64,000 nucleotides of DNA from Clostridiales bacterium (GTDB lineage: Bacteria; Bacillota; Clostridia; Peptostreptococcales; Anaerovoracaceae): contig CP042469.1 of assembly GCA_015243575.1 (NCBI GenBank), forward strand, positions 2,012,929 to 2,076,928, written 5' to 3'. The notes under the pieces were generated by a model. It was not told the origin of the DNA, did no database searches, and saw only the letters and a list, made by a program, of their open reading frames with translations. The position numbers and the translations under genes are program-made. Each line of letters begins with the position of its first letter. Within the stretch, counting starts at the first letter, position 1. Shown one piece after another: positions 41,065-49,588 of the stretch.

Positions 41065-44000
41065 TCAATACTTGTCATAACCTGATTCGTCAAGGGATAT
41101 TCGCTGTTCTGAAAAAATTACTGTTTTTGACTCGTGACCGATATCCGGAAGCCTTTCCATTCCGAAGCTAGATCTCAGTTCTTTTCTCAGTTGAAATCTG
41201 CCCATCATCTGCTTCAGCAATTCCGCTTGACTGGATAACTCTTCACTAGCCGCAGCACTCTCCTCCGCTGTAGCAGAGTTGTTCTGAACAACCATGGAAA
41301 CCTGTTCGATCCCTTTGTTTATCTGAGCGATTCCCGAGGCCTGCTCATTGGAAGCGGATGCAATGTTTTCGACAATGCCTGCAGCCTTTTCGATTGCGTC
41401 CACAATTTCAACAAGAGCAGCAGCGGTATCGTCAGCAATTTTTGTTCCAGCCTGCACCTTATGGATGGATCCTTCAATAAGGCCTGTAGTCTCTCTGGCA
41501 GCCTCTGCACTTCGTGCAGCCAAGTTTCTCACTTCTTCTGCAACCACAGCAAAACCCTTACCGTGCTGTCCCGCTCTGGCCGCCTCTACCGCTGCATTCA
41601 GGGCAAGGATATTCGTTTGGAACGCAATATCATCAATGACTTTGATAATTCTCGATATGCTGGCAGAGGAATCGCTGATTTCCACCATGGATTTCAGCAT
41701 GCTCCTCATTTGATCATTTCCTTTTATTGCGTTATTTCTTGCGGTTCCTGCCAGTTCATTGGCTTTGCCCGCATCGATTGCATTCTGCCTTGTCTGGGAA
41801 GCAATCTCTGCAATGGATGCAGTCAATTCCTCTATGGAACTGGCTTGTTCGGTAGATCCCTGAGAGAGTGTCTGGCTGCCGTCTGAAACCTGTCTTGATC
41901 CGGAGGCTACCTGTTCTGCTGCTTCGTTGATATCGCCCATTACCTCACTCAAAGTCGATAAAATATGGTTCAGTGAGTCCTTGATTTCTATGAAATCTCC
42001 CCTGTAATCCGCAGTGATGGAAAGATTAAGATTTCCATCTGCCATCTGCGTCAATACACCGGAGATCTCACTAACGTAGCTTTGGATGATATGTATGGTT
42101 TCATTCAGAGTATTCTTCAGGACTGCGTGGTCGCCCTGGTAATCACCTCTAACGCTGGAGCCCAGATTTCCATGAGATATTTCCGTTAGCACAGCCAGTG
42201 CTTCGTTTACAGGAGCAATTACTGCGTTGAGCGTATCATTGATTCCGTTGATTACCCTGGAATACTCACCTTTAAATTTACCCGAATCACCTCTGGTGTC
42301 CAGCTTACCCTCGATAGCAGCTGAAGACAGCATTGATGTTTCTTCAACAAGGGCATTGATGTTCTCAAGCATGATAATGATAGCCGGCATCAATGTGTCG
42401 TTTTCACTTCGTTTTCCAATTTCCTTAAATTCTGGCAGTTGTTTCAGATCCCCTGCGGCAATGTTGTTCAATGCATCAATAATCGTATTGATCCTCTCTG
42501 ATACCATGTTGACTGAATCAGCAATTTCTGCATAGATCCCCTGATGAACTCCTTCCACCTTTCTGGTGAAATCATTATATTTCATTGCTCCTAGCACATC
42601 TCTGCCCTCGGCCAATCCTCCAAGACCGTCGATGCAGGAATTGACACTGTTTTTGATATCATCAAAATCTCCGTAATATACTTCGGTGATTCTTTCTGGG
42701 ATCTCTCCCCTGCCAATCTTATCCATGCAGGAAGCTGCAACCTGAAGGGGATTCACAACCGAATCAAGTGCACCGTTTACACCTCCGACGATGCGGGAGT
42801 AGGAACCCTTGAGCTTGCTGACGTCTGCTCTATATGAGAGTTCTCCGTCTGCTGCTGCACCTGTCAGCTTCTCTGTTTCGGAAAGAAGCGTGTTCAGCGA
42901 TTCTCTCACCATATTCAGGTGATTGATTAATACACCGTAATCTCCTTGATATAGATTTTCAAGTTCCGTCAGTTCATCACCGTTCGCCATCTGCTCTATG
43001 AAGGCCAGGGCAATGTTCAACGGTTCAACAATTGCATCCAATGTATGATTGAATCCGGAAATGATATCCTGGTAGCCGCCTTTGAAGCGTTCTGTATTCC
43101 CACGCAGCGAGAGGTTTCCTGCAGCTGCGCCACGGGTAAGAACCTCTGCCTCTGATACCAGGTTTTTCAATTCTAAAACAACCTTGCTCATACTCTGGGA
43201 TAAAATGTCGGCTTCTGATTTGGGAACAATATCAATAGACAGCTCCCCTTCAGAGATCTTTCTCGCATGTTCCGATTGCTCTCTTATGTTGTCCACTATC
43301 TTTTCAAATGCATCTGTTAAAACACCAACTTCATCCTGTGAAGTCCTGATCAGCTTGACATTCGTATCTCCGACAGCCAGTTTTTCGGCAACGGCAGTCA
43401 AAGCTACAATCGGTCTGGAAATACGCTTTCCAGTCAAGTACGCAGCAGCGGTGCCCAGTGCGATTACTGCAAGCGCAGTGAGGATAACCGTTATCAGCAG
43501 ATCTTTCATTAACCGCTGATTCTCCGCTTTGAAACCGTCGGATATCACCTGAATATTATCGATGTAGTTTCCGGTTCCGATTTCCCATTGAAATGGCTCA
43601 AACAGATATGCATAACCTCTCTTTAACGAGGCTTCCTCTTCACCGGGCTTCGGAAAGTAATAATCCAGATATCCGCCGCCTTCCTTAGCAAGTTTAATAA
43701 ATTCCTTGATAACATATTTCCCGTTCACATCCTGAAACTCGATTCTGTTGGTGCCCTCTGTTTCATTGCCAAGAAGCACAACGTTCTCACCTTCCAGTGT
43801 GTCTGCCCAGAAATATCCATTTTCTCCGTACTTCATATCACGCAGAGTATCTGCACCTAGCTTCTTTGCCTCCTCGAGGGTAATCTCTCCATTCTCATAT
43901 CTGCTGTAGACGTGTTCCAACATGGACACAGCACTTTCTACTTCAGATTGGATCAGCACATCATAATCATCGTTTAGTACCTCGTTGATCGCCAGCAGAT

Positions 44001-44121
44001 TTTCGTTTGACTGCTTCAGCAGATTAAAGGTGAAAATACCTCCAACCACCAGAACAGACAAAACAGTGATCAAGACAGCACTGATAATAATCTTCGTACT
44101 GATCTTATTGATCTTTCCCAT
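41065..44121 (-). CDS. Very large methyl-accepting chemotaxis protein with HAMP-like array
   Basis: A 1018-residue receptor. TM1 spans about 11-33, an extracellular Cache-type domain about 35-200 ([29 protein letters not shown]) and TM2 about 204-228. A canonical HAMP follows, then roughly 450 residues of alternating HAMP-like repeats ([60 protein letters not shown]). The MCP signalling domain has its tip near 827 ([18 protein letters not shown]). Ordinary MCPs are about 550-700 residues, so the array is an insertion of many modules. It would signal to CheA; no che genes are in the window. Confidence 0.93.
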   Translation of the reverse strand: MGKINKISTKIIISAVLITVLSVLVVGGIFTFNLLKQSNENLLAINEVLNDDYDVLIQSEVESAVSMLEHVYSRYENGEITLEEAKKLGADTLRDMKYGENGYFWADTLEGENVVLLGNETEGTNRIEFQDVNGKYVIKEFIKLAKEGGGYLDYYFPKPGEEEASLKRGYAYLFEPFQWEIGTGNYIDNIQVISDGFKAENQRLMKDLLITVILTALAVIALGTAAAYLTGKRISRPIVALTAVAEKLAVGDTNVKLIRTSQDEVGVLTDAFEKIVDNIREQSEHARKISEGELSIDIVPKSEADILSQSMSKVVLELKNLVSEAEVLTRGAAAGNLSLRGNTERFKGGYQDIISGFNHTLDAIVEPLNIALAFIEQMANGDELTELENLYQGDYGVLINHLNMVRESLNTLLSETEKLTGAAADGELSYRADVSKLKGSYSRIVGGVNGALDSVVNPLQVAASCMDKIGRGEIPERITEVYYGDFDDIKNSVNSCIDGLGGLAEGRDVLGAMKYNDFTRKVEGVHQGIYAEIADSVNMVSERINTIIDALNNIAAGDLKQLPEFKEIGKRSENDTLMPAIIIMLENINALVEETSMLSSAAIEGKLDTRGDSGKFKGEYSRVINGINDTLNAVIAPVNEALAVLTEISHGNLGSSVRGDYQGDHAVLKNTLNETIHIIQSYVSEISGVLTQMADGNLNLSITADYRGDFIEIKDSLNHILSTLSEVMGDINEAAEQVASGSRQVSDGSQTLSQGSTEQASSIEELTASIAEIASQTRQNAIDAGKANELAGTARNNAIKGNDQMRSMLKSMVEISDSSASISRIIKVIDDIAFQTNILALNAAVEAARAGQHGKGFAVVAEEVRNLAARSAEAARETTGLIEGSIHKVQAGTKIADDTAAALVEIVDAIEKAAGIVENIASASNEQASGIAQINKGIEQVSMVVQNNSATAEESAAASEELSSQAELLKQMMGRFQLRKELRSSFGMERLPDIGHESKTVIFSEQRISLDESGYDKY

Positions 44122-44303
44122 TTTTCTTCTCCTTCTCTATACACATATACACCCATAGGCGTAACCTCAAGCCAATGTTCCCTATTTACAGGTGTACTTA
44201 TTTATCGAACTGATTCGACAAAACTTTAGTCATTTCAAATATGTTCCATGCAAAACAGGCTGATGCCATCTCCATTAGGAACCCCGCAGATCTCTTTGCC
44301 GAT

Positions 44304-44350
44304 AAAAAATGTGAAATAGGAATACTGGAATTTCCCATTTCACATTTTTT
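44304..44350 (-). terminator. Terminator of the CocE/two-component operon
   Basis: AAAAAATGTGAAAT and ATTTCACATTTTTT pair perfectly, with T-run on the minus strand. Confidence 0.85.
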
Positions 44351-44357
44351 TCTTGCT

Positions 44358-45569
44358 TCAACAAGATTTCAGCCTGATCGAAAAAACAGTACGATCCTCG
44401 CTGCTGCATGCTGCGATGCTGCCATTGTGAATTCTTATGATACTCTCGGCAATAGCCAATCCCAGTCCCGAACCGTCAGCTGGCCTTGCCCTCGATTTAT
44501 CCCCGCGATAAAATCGTTCAAAAATATGGGGCAGTTCCTGATCCGGGATAGGTTCGCCATAATTTATAAAACTTACTGCAACAATCCTTTCATTGCAGTA
44601 GTCGTCGATAAGATCGATATTGCTGCCAGCGTTTTCATGATTTCTGCATATTTCTGATGTAAGTTCCACATCTATGCAGCCGCCGCCTGCGCCATATCGT
44701 ATCGCATTTGATATCAAGTTATCAAAAACGCGCTTAATCAGCAGTGGATCTGCTTCCACAGAATACCTCTGATCCGGTAATTTCAGTCTGAGCTCGAGCC
44801 CGGCCTTTTCCAGCTCGGGCATAAAATCCGTTAATGTTTGTGATAATAGTTCCCCGACACTAAATGTGGCAAGGTTTAATTTCAACTCTCTGTTGCTTAA
44901 TTTTGTATATTCGAACAGTTCCTCTATCAGTACTTTGAGATTTACACATTGATTGTATGCGGGTTCAATGTATCTGCTTAATTCTTGGAATACATCTTGG
45001 GTCTGATCTTCCTGCGATATGGCCTGTGCCTTATATTGAATATTCGCCTTTTTACTTTGCTCGGTAAGATTCCGAAGAAGCTCAAGATACCCCATTACCG
45101 AGGTCAATGGGGTTCTTAAATCGTGAGACAGATTTGTGATCAGATCATTTTTAACTTGCTCCTGCCTTCGCTCTTCCTCCAGACTTTCTTTTAAGCGCCA
45201 TGCCATATCATTTATCGTTTGTGCCATTTTTCCCAGTTCATCATCAGTGTCAGCAGGGAGATTCACATCGAACTTACCTTCTGCGATCTGGGCAAGCGAT
45301 TCCGTGATTGTTTCCAGATAGGCAATTTTTTTCTTAAGGAAAATGACAAAAAAAAGTAGTGTCAAACCTGCAAAGATCAAAATAAAAAGCAAAACAAACC
45401 AAAGCACATGCTCATTGAAAAAAATCGCAAAATCCATAGAGAAGGAAGCCAGAAGCATCAGGATGCATAGAAAAAAGATACAGCAGCCTGCAATACCAAC
45501 GCTGGCAAGCAAAGCTAGAATTAGTTCTGCCCGAATCGAAGTTTTTTTACCTTTCAATTTTATACCCAA
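44358..45569 (-). CDS. Sensor histidine kinase
   Basis: A 403-residue kinase. Two closely spaced TM helices lie within 1-85, with a very short external loop, followed by HAMP (about 85-140), HisKA with the phospho-His in NLSHDLRTPLTSVMGYL, and a HATPase domain. The small sensor region suits intramembrane sensing of antibiotics or envelope stress, as in VanS/BceS-like kinases. The start overlaps the response regulator end by 23 bases, so they are coupled. Confidence 0.9.
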   Translation of the reverse strand: MGIKLKGKKTSIRAELILALLASVGIAGCCIFFLCILMLLASFSMDFAIFFNEHVLWFVLLFILIFAGLTLLFFVIFLKKKIAYLETITESLAQIAEGKFDVNLPADTDDELGKMAQTINDMAWRLKESLEEERRQEQVKNDLITNLSHDLRTPLTSVMGYLELLRNLTEQSKKANIQYKAQAISQEDQTQDVFQELSRYIEPAYNQCVNLKVLIEELFEYTKLSNRELKLNLATFSVGELLSQTLTDFMPELEKAGLELRLKLPDQRYSVEADPLLIKRVFDNLISNAIRYGAGGGCIDVELTSEICRNHENAGSNIDLIDDYCNERIVAVSFINYGEPIPDQELPHIFERFYRGDKSRARPADGSGLGLAIAESIIRIHNGSIAACSSEDRTVFSIRLKSC

Positions 45570-46248
45570 CCCCCCAAACGGTTTCGATCACCTTAGGCTC
45601 CTTTGGATTGTCTTCTATTTTCTCTCTCAACCTCCACATATGAACCATGACCGTATTATTGGATTCATAATATTTCTCTTTCCAGATCTGCTCAAAGATC
45701 TTTTCCGCATTAAAAACTGCTCCGGGGTTGGAAGCAAGAAGCAGAAGAATCTCATACTCTGTCGGCGTAAGGCTGATCTTTCTGCTGCAATTGGTTACCG
45801 AATGGTTCTTTTTATTAATGAACAGTCCCTTTATTTGCAGCACATCCTCTTCGCTTTTTTCATATGTTCTTAGATTGAAATGCAAATGCCTTCTGAGCTG
45901 CGATTTTACTCTTGCCGTCAGCTCGGCGGTATTAAAGGGTTTGGTCATATAGTCATCTGCGCCGATGGTAAGACCGAGAACTTTATCCACGTCTTGAGAT
46001 TTTGCGCTGAGCATTATGATCGGCAGATTTCGATCCATACGGATTAGCCTGCAGGTTTCCAAACCATCTATCCCAGGCATCATAATATCCAGTATCACCA
46101 GGTCTATGGGTATGCGTCCAAGCAGGTCCAGGCCCTCCACTCCACTGTCGGCGGTGTAAACCTCATACCCCTCCTGGCTCAGGCAGATCTCTATGAGCTT
46201 CCTGATTTCTTCTGAATCATCAATCACCAATATCTTCTGCTTTTCCAT
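45547..46248 (-). CDS. OmpR-family response regulator (VanR-like)
   Basis: A 233-residue regulator: receiver domain with phospho-acceptor Asp in LVILDIMMPG and the TKPF lysine, then a winged-helix DNA-binding domain (LTPTEYEILLLLASNPG, GVGYKI). It lies 18 bases after the CocE-type hydrolase gene and overlaps the kinase gene. A TCGTANGAAANT-like site upstream of the operon resembles VanR sites. Confidence 0.9.
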   Translation of the reverse strand: MEKQKILVIDDSEEIRKLIEICLSQEGYEVYTADSGVEGLDLLGRIPIDLVILDIMMPGIDGLETCRLIRMDRNLPIIMLSAKSQDVDKVLGLTIGADDYMTKPFNTAELTARVKSQLRRHLHFNLRTYEKSEEDVLQIKGLFINKKNHSVTNCSRKISLTPTEYEILLLLASNPGAVFNAEKIFEQIWKEKYYESNNTVMVHMWRLREKIEDNPKEPKVIETVWGVGYKIER

Positions 46249-46266
46249 CTTTTAAAAACACCTTTC

Positions 46267-48174
46267 TTACTCCCGAATCTGCATTGGCAGCTCCACCCAG
46301 GAGGCCAGCTCTCCATTTCTCTCTATTTTAATAGTGGGTGTTATATCCAGCGGTATCCTGGAAAAATTCTCCGCATCATGCCCTGCTATTGCTATCCGGA
46401 TGCGATGTCCTTTCTGGATCATTGCTGAGGAAGCATACAAACCGATTTGCACTTTCGTCTTGCTCCCCGGCGTTAAAAGTTCTCCGTCTTTACGCTGATA
46501 GGAATGTTTGGGGCCTATTGCAGTAAATCCGAACGCCTCTTCCACGAGCTTCCTGTGCAAAATTCTAAGCTGACCCTCGGTAATATAAGTTACGGTTCCA
46601 TCTGGTCCTTCATCTTCAAGATAGACAAAGAGCGCGCCATCCTCAGCATCGGAAGATAGATTGAGCGTAACGACAGGCTGTCCCGTAATCTCTACAGCAT
46701 GCTCCAAAGGTTCACTCGTATAGGTAATGAGCTTTTGATCCGCTTCCTTTCGGTTTTGGTATTCAATCCTTCCCCCTCCCAGATTTGTCAGCCAGCGATT
46801 GTATTCTCCGGTAGAGGCAGTAAAATCTACGCGATACAGATCACTTCCCGTGTTGTTTTCGGGCCTTGTTTCTTTCAGTTTGCCTCCCTCCGAAAGGTAG
46901 AACCGCTTCGTCTGAAAGCCCTCTATAGGCCAAGTTTCACTTGCGTTCCATTCCCCAGCTCCCATGGTGTAGTATTTTATATGCTTCACAGCGGGCGCTG
47001 AATTCTTGGAACCAGAGTCGAAGGAAGCAAAGTTAGCGGCACCGGAGGTTGATGCAGAGGACGCAGCTTGTGTTTTAAGGTACTGATCAAAGAATTCCGT
47101 AACAGCCTGAGCCTGCGCCTCTTCCATTTCCTCACGGCTGGCGGTGCTCGCAAGATAAGGATCACAGAAATATCTTCCACCATGGCTCCAAGGCCCGATC
47201 TCCAGTGTTTGATTGTTGCTGTAGGTCAGAAAGCGTTCAATGGCTCCATTTACCGTACCGGAATCCATCCATCCCACCCTGACATAAAGCGGGATATTAG
47301 ATGCCTCAATTTGACTTTTATATTGAAACGGGCTGATTGTATCTGGAGTATAGCCCTCAGCGAGCAGATCATCCCGATAGGTGATTTTTTTTAATGCCTG
47401 GAAGATATCGACCGTGCGATGTTCCTTCACAGCATCTTTCAAATCCTTACCGTGCTTGTCGCCGTCGATGGGAGAAATTCCTTTATAATATAAACTTCCT
47501 ATCTGATTTTCATCCATCTTTGCAGTTTCTTCACCCCAAGCTTTCATAAGCCTTTCATTAAAAATTCCTCCCGGCATAACCGCCTGAGAATAAACATCAA
47601 AGTCCGGATATAAAGCTGCAGCTGCCTTTAATGCAGGATGGCCTGAAGCCATAGCAAGCTCGGCTGTATTTCCGCTGTAGGAGATCCCATAGGAACCTAT
47701 GCAGCCGCTGCTCCAGGGCTGCTTGGCGATCCAGTCGATTACCCGATTCATATCCCCAACCTCTTCTCTGGACCACTCCATTTCTCTGTGTCCAAAGGAT
47801 GCTCCGGACCCTCTGGCATCAACCTTAACCACTGCATAACCGTTTTTCAGAAAAGTCATTTCAGCAGTATCAGGCACTTCCTTTGCAATTCTGAGGTTTA
47901 ATAGTGCCCGCAGCAGAAAGCTTCGCTCACTCTTTGCGATGTATCTTGTGGTTTCCATGATTGCCGGAACCCGCTGCCCTCTAGAGGCTTCCTCTGGCAG
48001 ATGATACCAAACCGCTAGTTTCGTTCCATCATCCATTTCAACATAGCACGACTGATCCACTCCTGGCAACAATTCTTTTACCGGCAGAAATCCTGCCACC
48101 ATAAAAACGAGCAATCCAAGAACCGCCAGCCCCAGACAGACAGCCCCGAGCCTTTTTAGTATTTTAAAGCCCAT
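46267..48174 (-). CDS. CocE/NonD-family hydrolase (X-Pro dipeptidyl-peptidase S15-like)
   Basis: A 635-residue alpha/beta hydrolase. An N-terminal TM anchor (about 8-30) precedes the catalytic domain. The nucleophile is S165 in SYGISYSGN, and PGGIFNERL and VRVGWMDSGTVNGAIERF lie in the catalytic core. The C-terminal half is the jelly-roll typical of CocE/S15 enzymes. These hydrolyse esters or acyl/aminoacyl bonds (cocaine esterase, glutaryl acylase, X-Pro dipeptidyl-peptidase). It is exported and membrane-bound here. As first gene of a two-component operon it may modify an external antibiotic or peptide (inference). Confidence 0.85.
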   Translation of the reverse strand: MGFKILKRLGAVCLGLAVLGLLVFMVAGFLPVKELLPGVDQSCYVEMDDGTKLAVWYHLPEEASRGQRVPAIMETTRYIAKSERSFLLRALLNLRIAKEVPDTAEMTFLKNGYAVVKVDARGSGASFGHREMEWSREEVGDMNRVIDWIAKQPWSSGCIGSYGISYSGNTAELAMASGHPALKAAAALYPDFDVYSQAVMPGGIFNERLMKAWGEETAKMDENQIGSLYYKGISPIDGDKHGKDLKDAVKEHRTVDIFQALKKITYRDDLLAEGYTPDTISPFQYKSQIEASNIPLYVRVGWMDSGTVNGAIERFLTYSNNQTLEIGPWSHGGRYFCDPYLASTASREEMEEAQAQAVTEFFDQYLKTQAASSASTSGAANFASFDSGSKNSAPAVKHIKYYTMGAGEWNASETWPIEGFQTKRFYLSEGGKLKETRPENNTGSDLYRVDFTASTGEYNRWLTNLGGGRIEYQNRKEADQKLITYTSEPLEHAVEITGQPVVTLNLSSDAEDGALFVYLEDEGPDGTVTYITEGQLRILHRKLVEEAFGFTAIGPKHSYQRKDGELLTPGSKTKVQIGLYASSAMIQKGHRIRIAIAGHDAENFSRIPLDITPTIKIERNGELASWVELPMQIRE

Positions 48175-48211
48175 GAATCTTCCTCCTAAGATTTTTTATC
48201 ATGGAACCATC

Positions 48212-48275
48212 TTAATACAACCGCTCTCTGTCGTTTTGACTTTTTTTTTACTTAATTTTTAAGATTTTCTTACGA
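48212..48275 (-). promoter_or_regulatory. Candidate regulator site and -10 of the CocE operon
   Basis: On the minus strand TCGTAAGAAAATC (48263-48275) resembles the TCGTANGAAANT VanR site as I recall it, followed by a similar TCTTAAAAATT. A TATTAA that could act as -10 lies at 48212-48217, without a good -35. Confidence 0.4.
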
Positions 48276-48306
48276 TTTTAAAATGAAACCAGACTTAGGA
48301 TAGCAA

Positions 48307-48336
48307 TGAAAATATTGCTTCACATATTGCATTTCA
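48307..48336 (+). promoter_or_regulatory. Candidate sigma-G-type promoter of the SASP gene
   Basis: TGAAAA, 17-base spacer, CATTTCA, against the forespore consensus TGAATA and CATACTA. The fit is partial but the gene type is right. Confidence 0.35.
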
Positions 48337-48374
48337 ATTGGGTTATCTTATTAATGAAGGAAGGTGATGTTTTA

Positions 48375-48590
48375 ATGAATACATCAATTGAAACTCCACC
48401 CGAACACTTAAACGACCTTAAGGTCGAATTCGCCAATGAAACCGGATCAGATATGTCTCATTATAACAAAATGGATAAGGCCAGTTTAACTTCACGGCAA
48501 AACGGTTATGTAGGAGGCTATATCGGAGGAATCATGACGAAAAAGCTTACGGATATGGCAAAAGCACAGCTTAATGGAAACAGGTCATAA
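48375..48590 (+). CDS. Alpha/beta-type small acid-soluble spore protein
   Basis: A 71-residue SASP. The GPR-protease-like site is in VEFANETGSDMS, and LTSRQNGYVGGYIGGIMTKKL corresponds to the conserved SRxNGxVGGxMTKRL DNA-binding helix region. SASPs saturate and protect spore DNA and feed germinating cells. It carries a slightly longer N-terminus than usual. The ATG at 48375 has AAGGTGATG upstream; earlier in-frame ATGs have none. Confidence 0.85.
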   Translation: MNTSIETPPEHLNDLKVEFANETGSDMSHYNKMDKASLTSRQNGYVGGYIGGIMTKKLTDMAKAQLNGNRS

Positions 48591-48610
48591 TCAAGTAAGC
48601 CAATCATAAG

Positions 48611-48639
48611 AATCCGGCAGAAATCCTTCTGCCGGATTT
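48611..48639 (+). terminator. Terminator of the SASP gene
   Basis: AATCCGGCAGAA and TTCTGCCGGATT pair perfectly around four bases. Confidence 0.75.
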
Positions 48640-48656
48640 ATCCATTTTATCAGCAT

Positions 48657-49328
48657 TTACTGATTTAAGACTATAAGTGGATTAATTCTGGAGTTTTGAT
48701 CCCCTGTTAGCCTTACTTCAAAATGAAGGTGTCTGCCTGTGCTTCGGCCCGGATAGGGATCTACTCCAGGCTCACCACCTTCCAGTCCGATTGTTTGTCC
48801 CTGAACGACCCGTTCGCCTTCTTTAACAAAAGACTGGGCAAGGTGCGCGCTTAACGTATAGAAACCTGCATCGTGTTGAATTAATAGATACAATCCATAG
48901 CTCTTTTTATCGATCTGCACTCGCAGCACTGTTCCATCGGCAATTGAAATAACCGGATCGTTTTTTCCAGTACTAATATCAATTCCCCCATGAAAATCAT
49001 CCTCACCATAAAGAATTCGCCCTCCATATTGGCAGGTAATCGTGCCATTTAATGGCCACGGATATGTGGTGCTTATTTGAATTGGGGAGCTATCTATGAT
49101 TGGAATTCCATTGCAATCAGCAATGTTTCCATCTAATGCGTCAGCACGCTTTATTTCATCCCAATGAAATAAGCTTGATCGAATCTCAGCGGGTGAAGTC
49201 AATATAGAAATTACCGCTCCAATACTGATACCAAAGAAAATTACGATCCCCACAATCACATAAGAAATCATTTTTCGTCTCTTTCTGCTTGGTGTCAAGA
49301 TCATCGCAAATCTTTCAAATATGTTCAT
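48657..49328 (-). CDS. M23-family membrane-anchored peptidase
   Basis: A 223-residue LytM-type zinc endopeptidase homologue. One TM segment (about 21-43) holds an external domain. Zinc ligands are complete: H113 and D117 in FHGGID, H202 in RHLHFE, and catalytic H162/H200. Such enzymes cut peptide cross-bridges in peptidoglycan; SpoIIQ-like sporulation proteins have the same layout, but those often lose ligands, whereas here they are kept. Alone in its unit. Confidence 0.85.
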   Translation of the reverse strand: MNIFERFAMILTPSRKRRKMISYVIVGIVIFFGISIGAVISILTSPAEIRSSLFHWDEIKRADALDGNIADCNGIPIIDSSPIQISTTYPWPLNGTITCQYGGRILYGEDDFHGGIDISTGKNDPVISIADGTVLRVQIDKKSYGLYLLIQHDAGFYTLSAHLAQSFVKEGERVVQGQTIGLEGGEPGVDPYPGRSTGRHLHFEVRLTGDQNSRINPLIVLNQ

Positions 49329-49504
49329 TGATAGAATCCTCTTCCCTTACTTGCTGAGACTTTGTTCTCCTTATAGACATATTATTAACTTTGTAAGTGT
49401 ATGCCCTATTTATTGTCAGCGAAAGGAATTGGATCTTTATTTTCCCTTTGGCTCCGCGCCGAAGCGATAGGCAATGAAGTGATCTTACCCTTTAATTTCC
49501 AATC

Positions 49505-49543
49505 AAAAAAACTCCAATCCTATTGAGATCAATAGTTTTGGAG
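49505..49543 (-). terminator. Terminator after the U32 peptidase gene and tRNA remnant
   Basis: CTCCAA..CTATTG pairs with CAATAG..TTGGAG, followed on the minus strand by seven T. Confidence 0.8.
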
Positions 49544-49552
49544 CTTATCTCT

Positions 49553-49582
49553 TTTGGAGGCGAAGCCAAGATCAGAACTAGG
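49553..49582 (-). pseudogene. Degenerate tRNA-Cys 3'-end copy
   Basis: About 22 of 30 bases match the 3' end of the tRNA-Cys at 53888-53962: the TGGAGGCGA acceptor/CCA part is intact, the T-arm is degraded. Same strand as the real gene, and likewise followed by a terminator. Confidence 0.45.
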
Positions 49583-49588
49583 ATTTGC

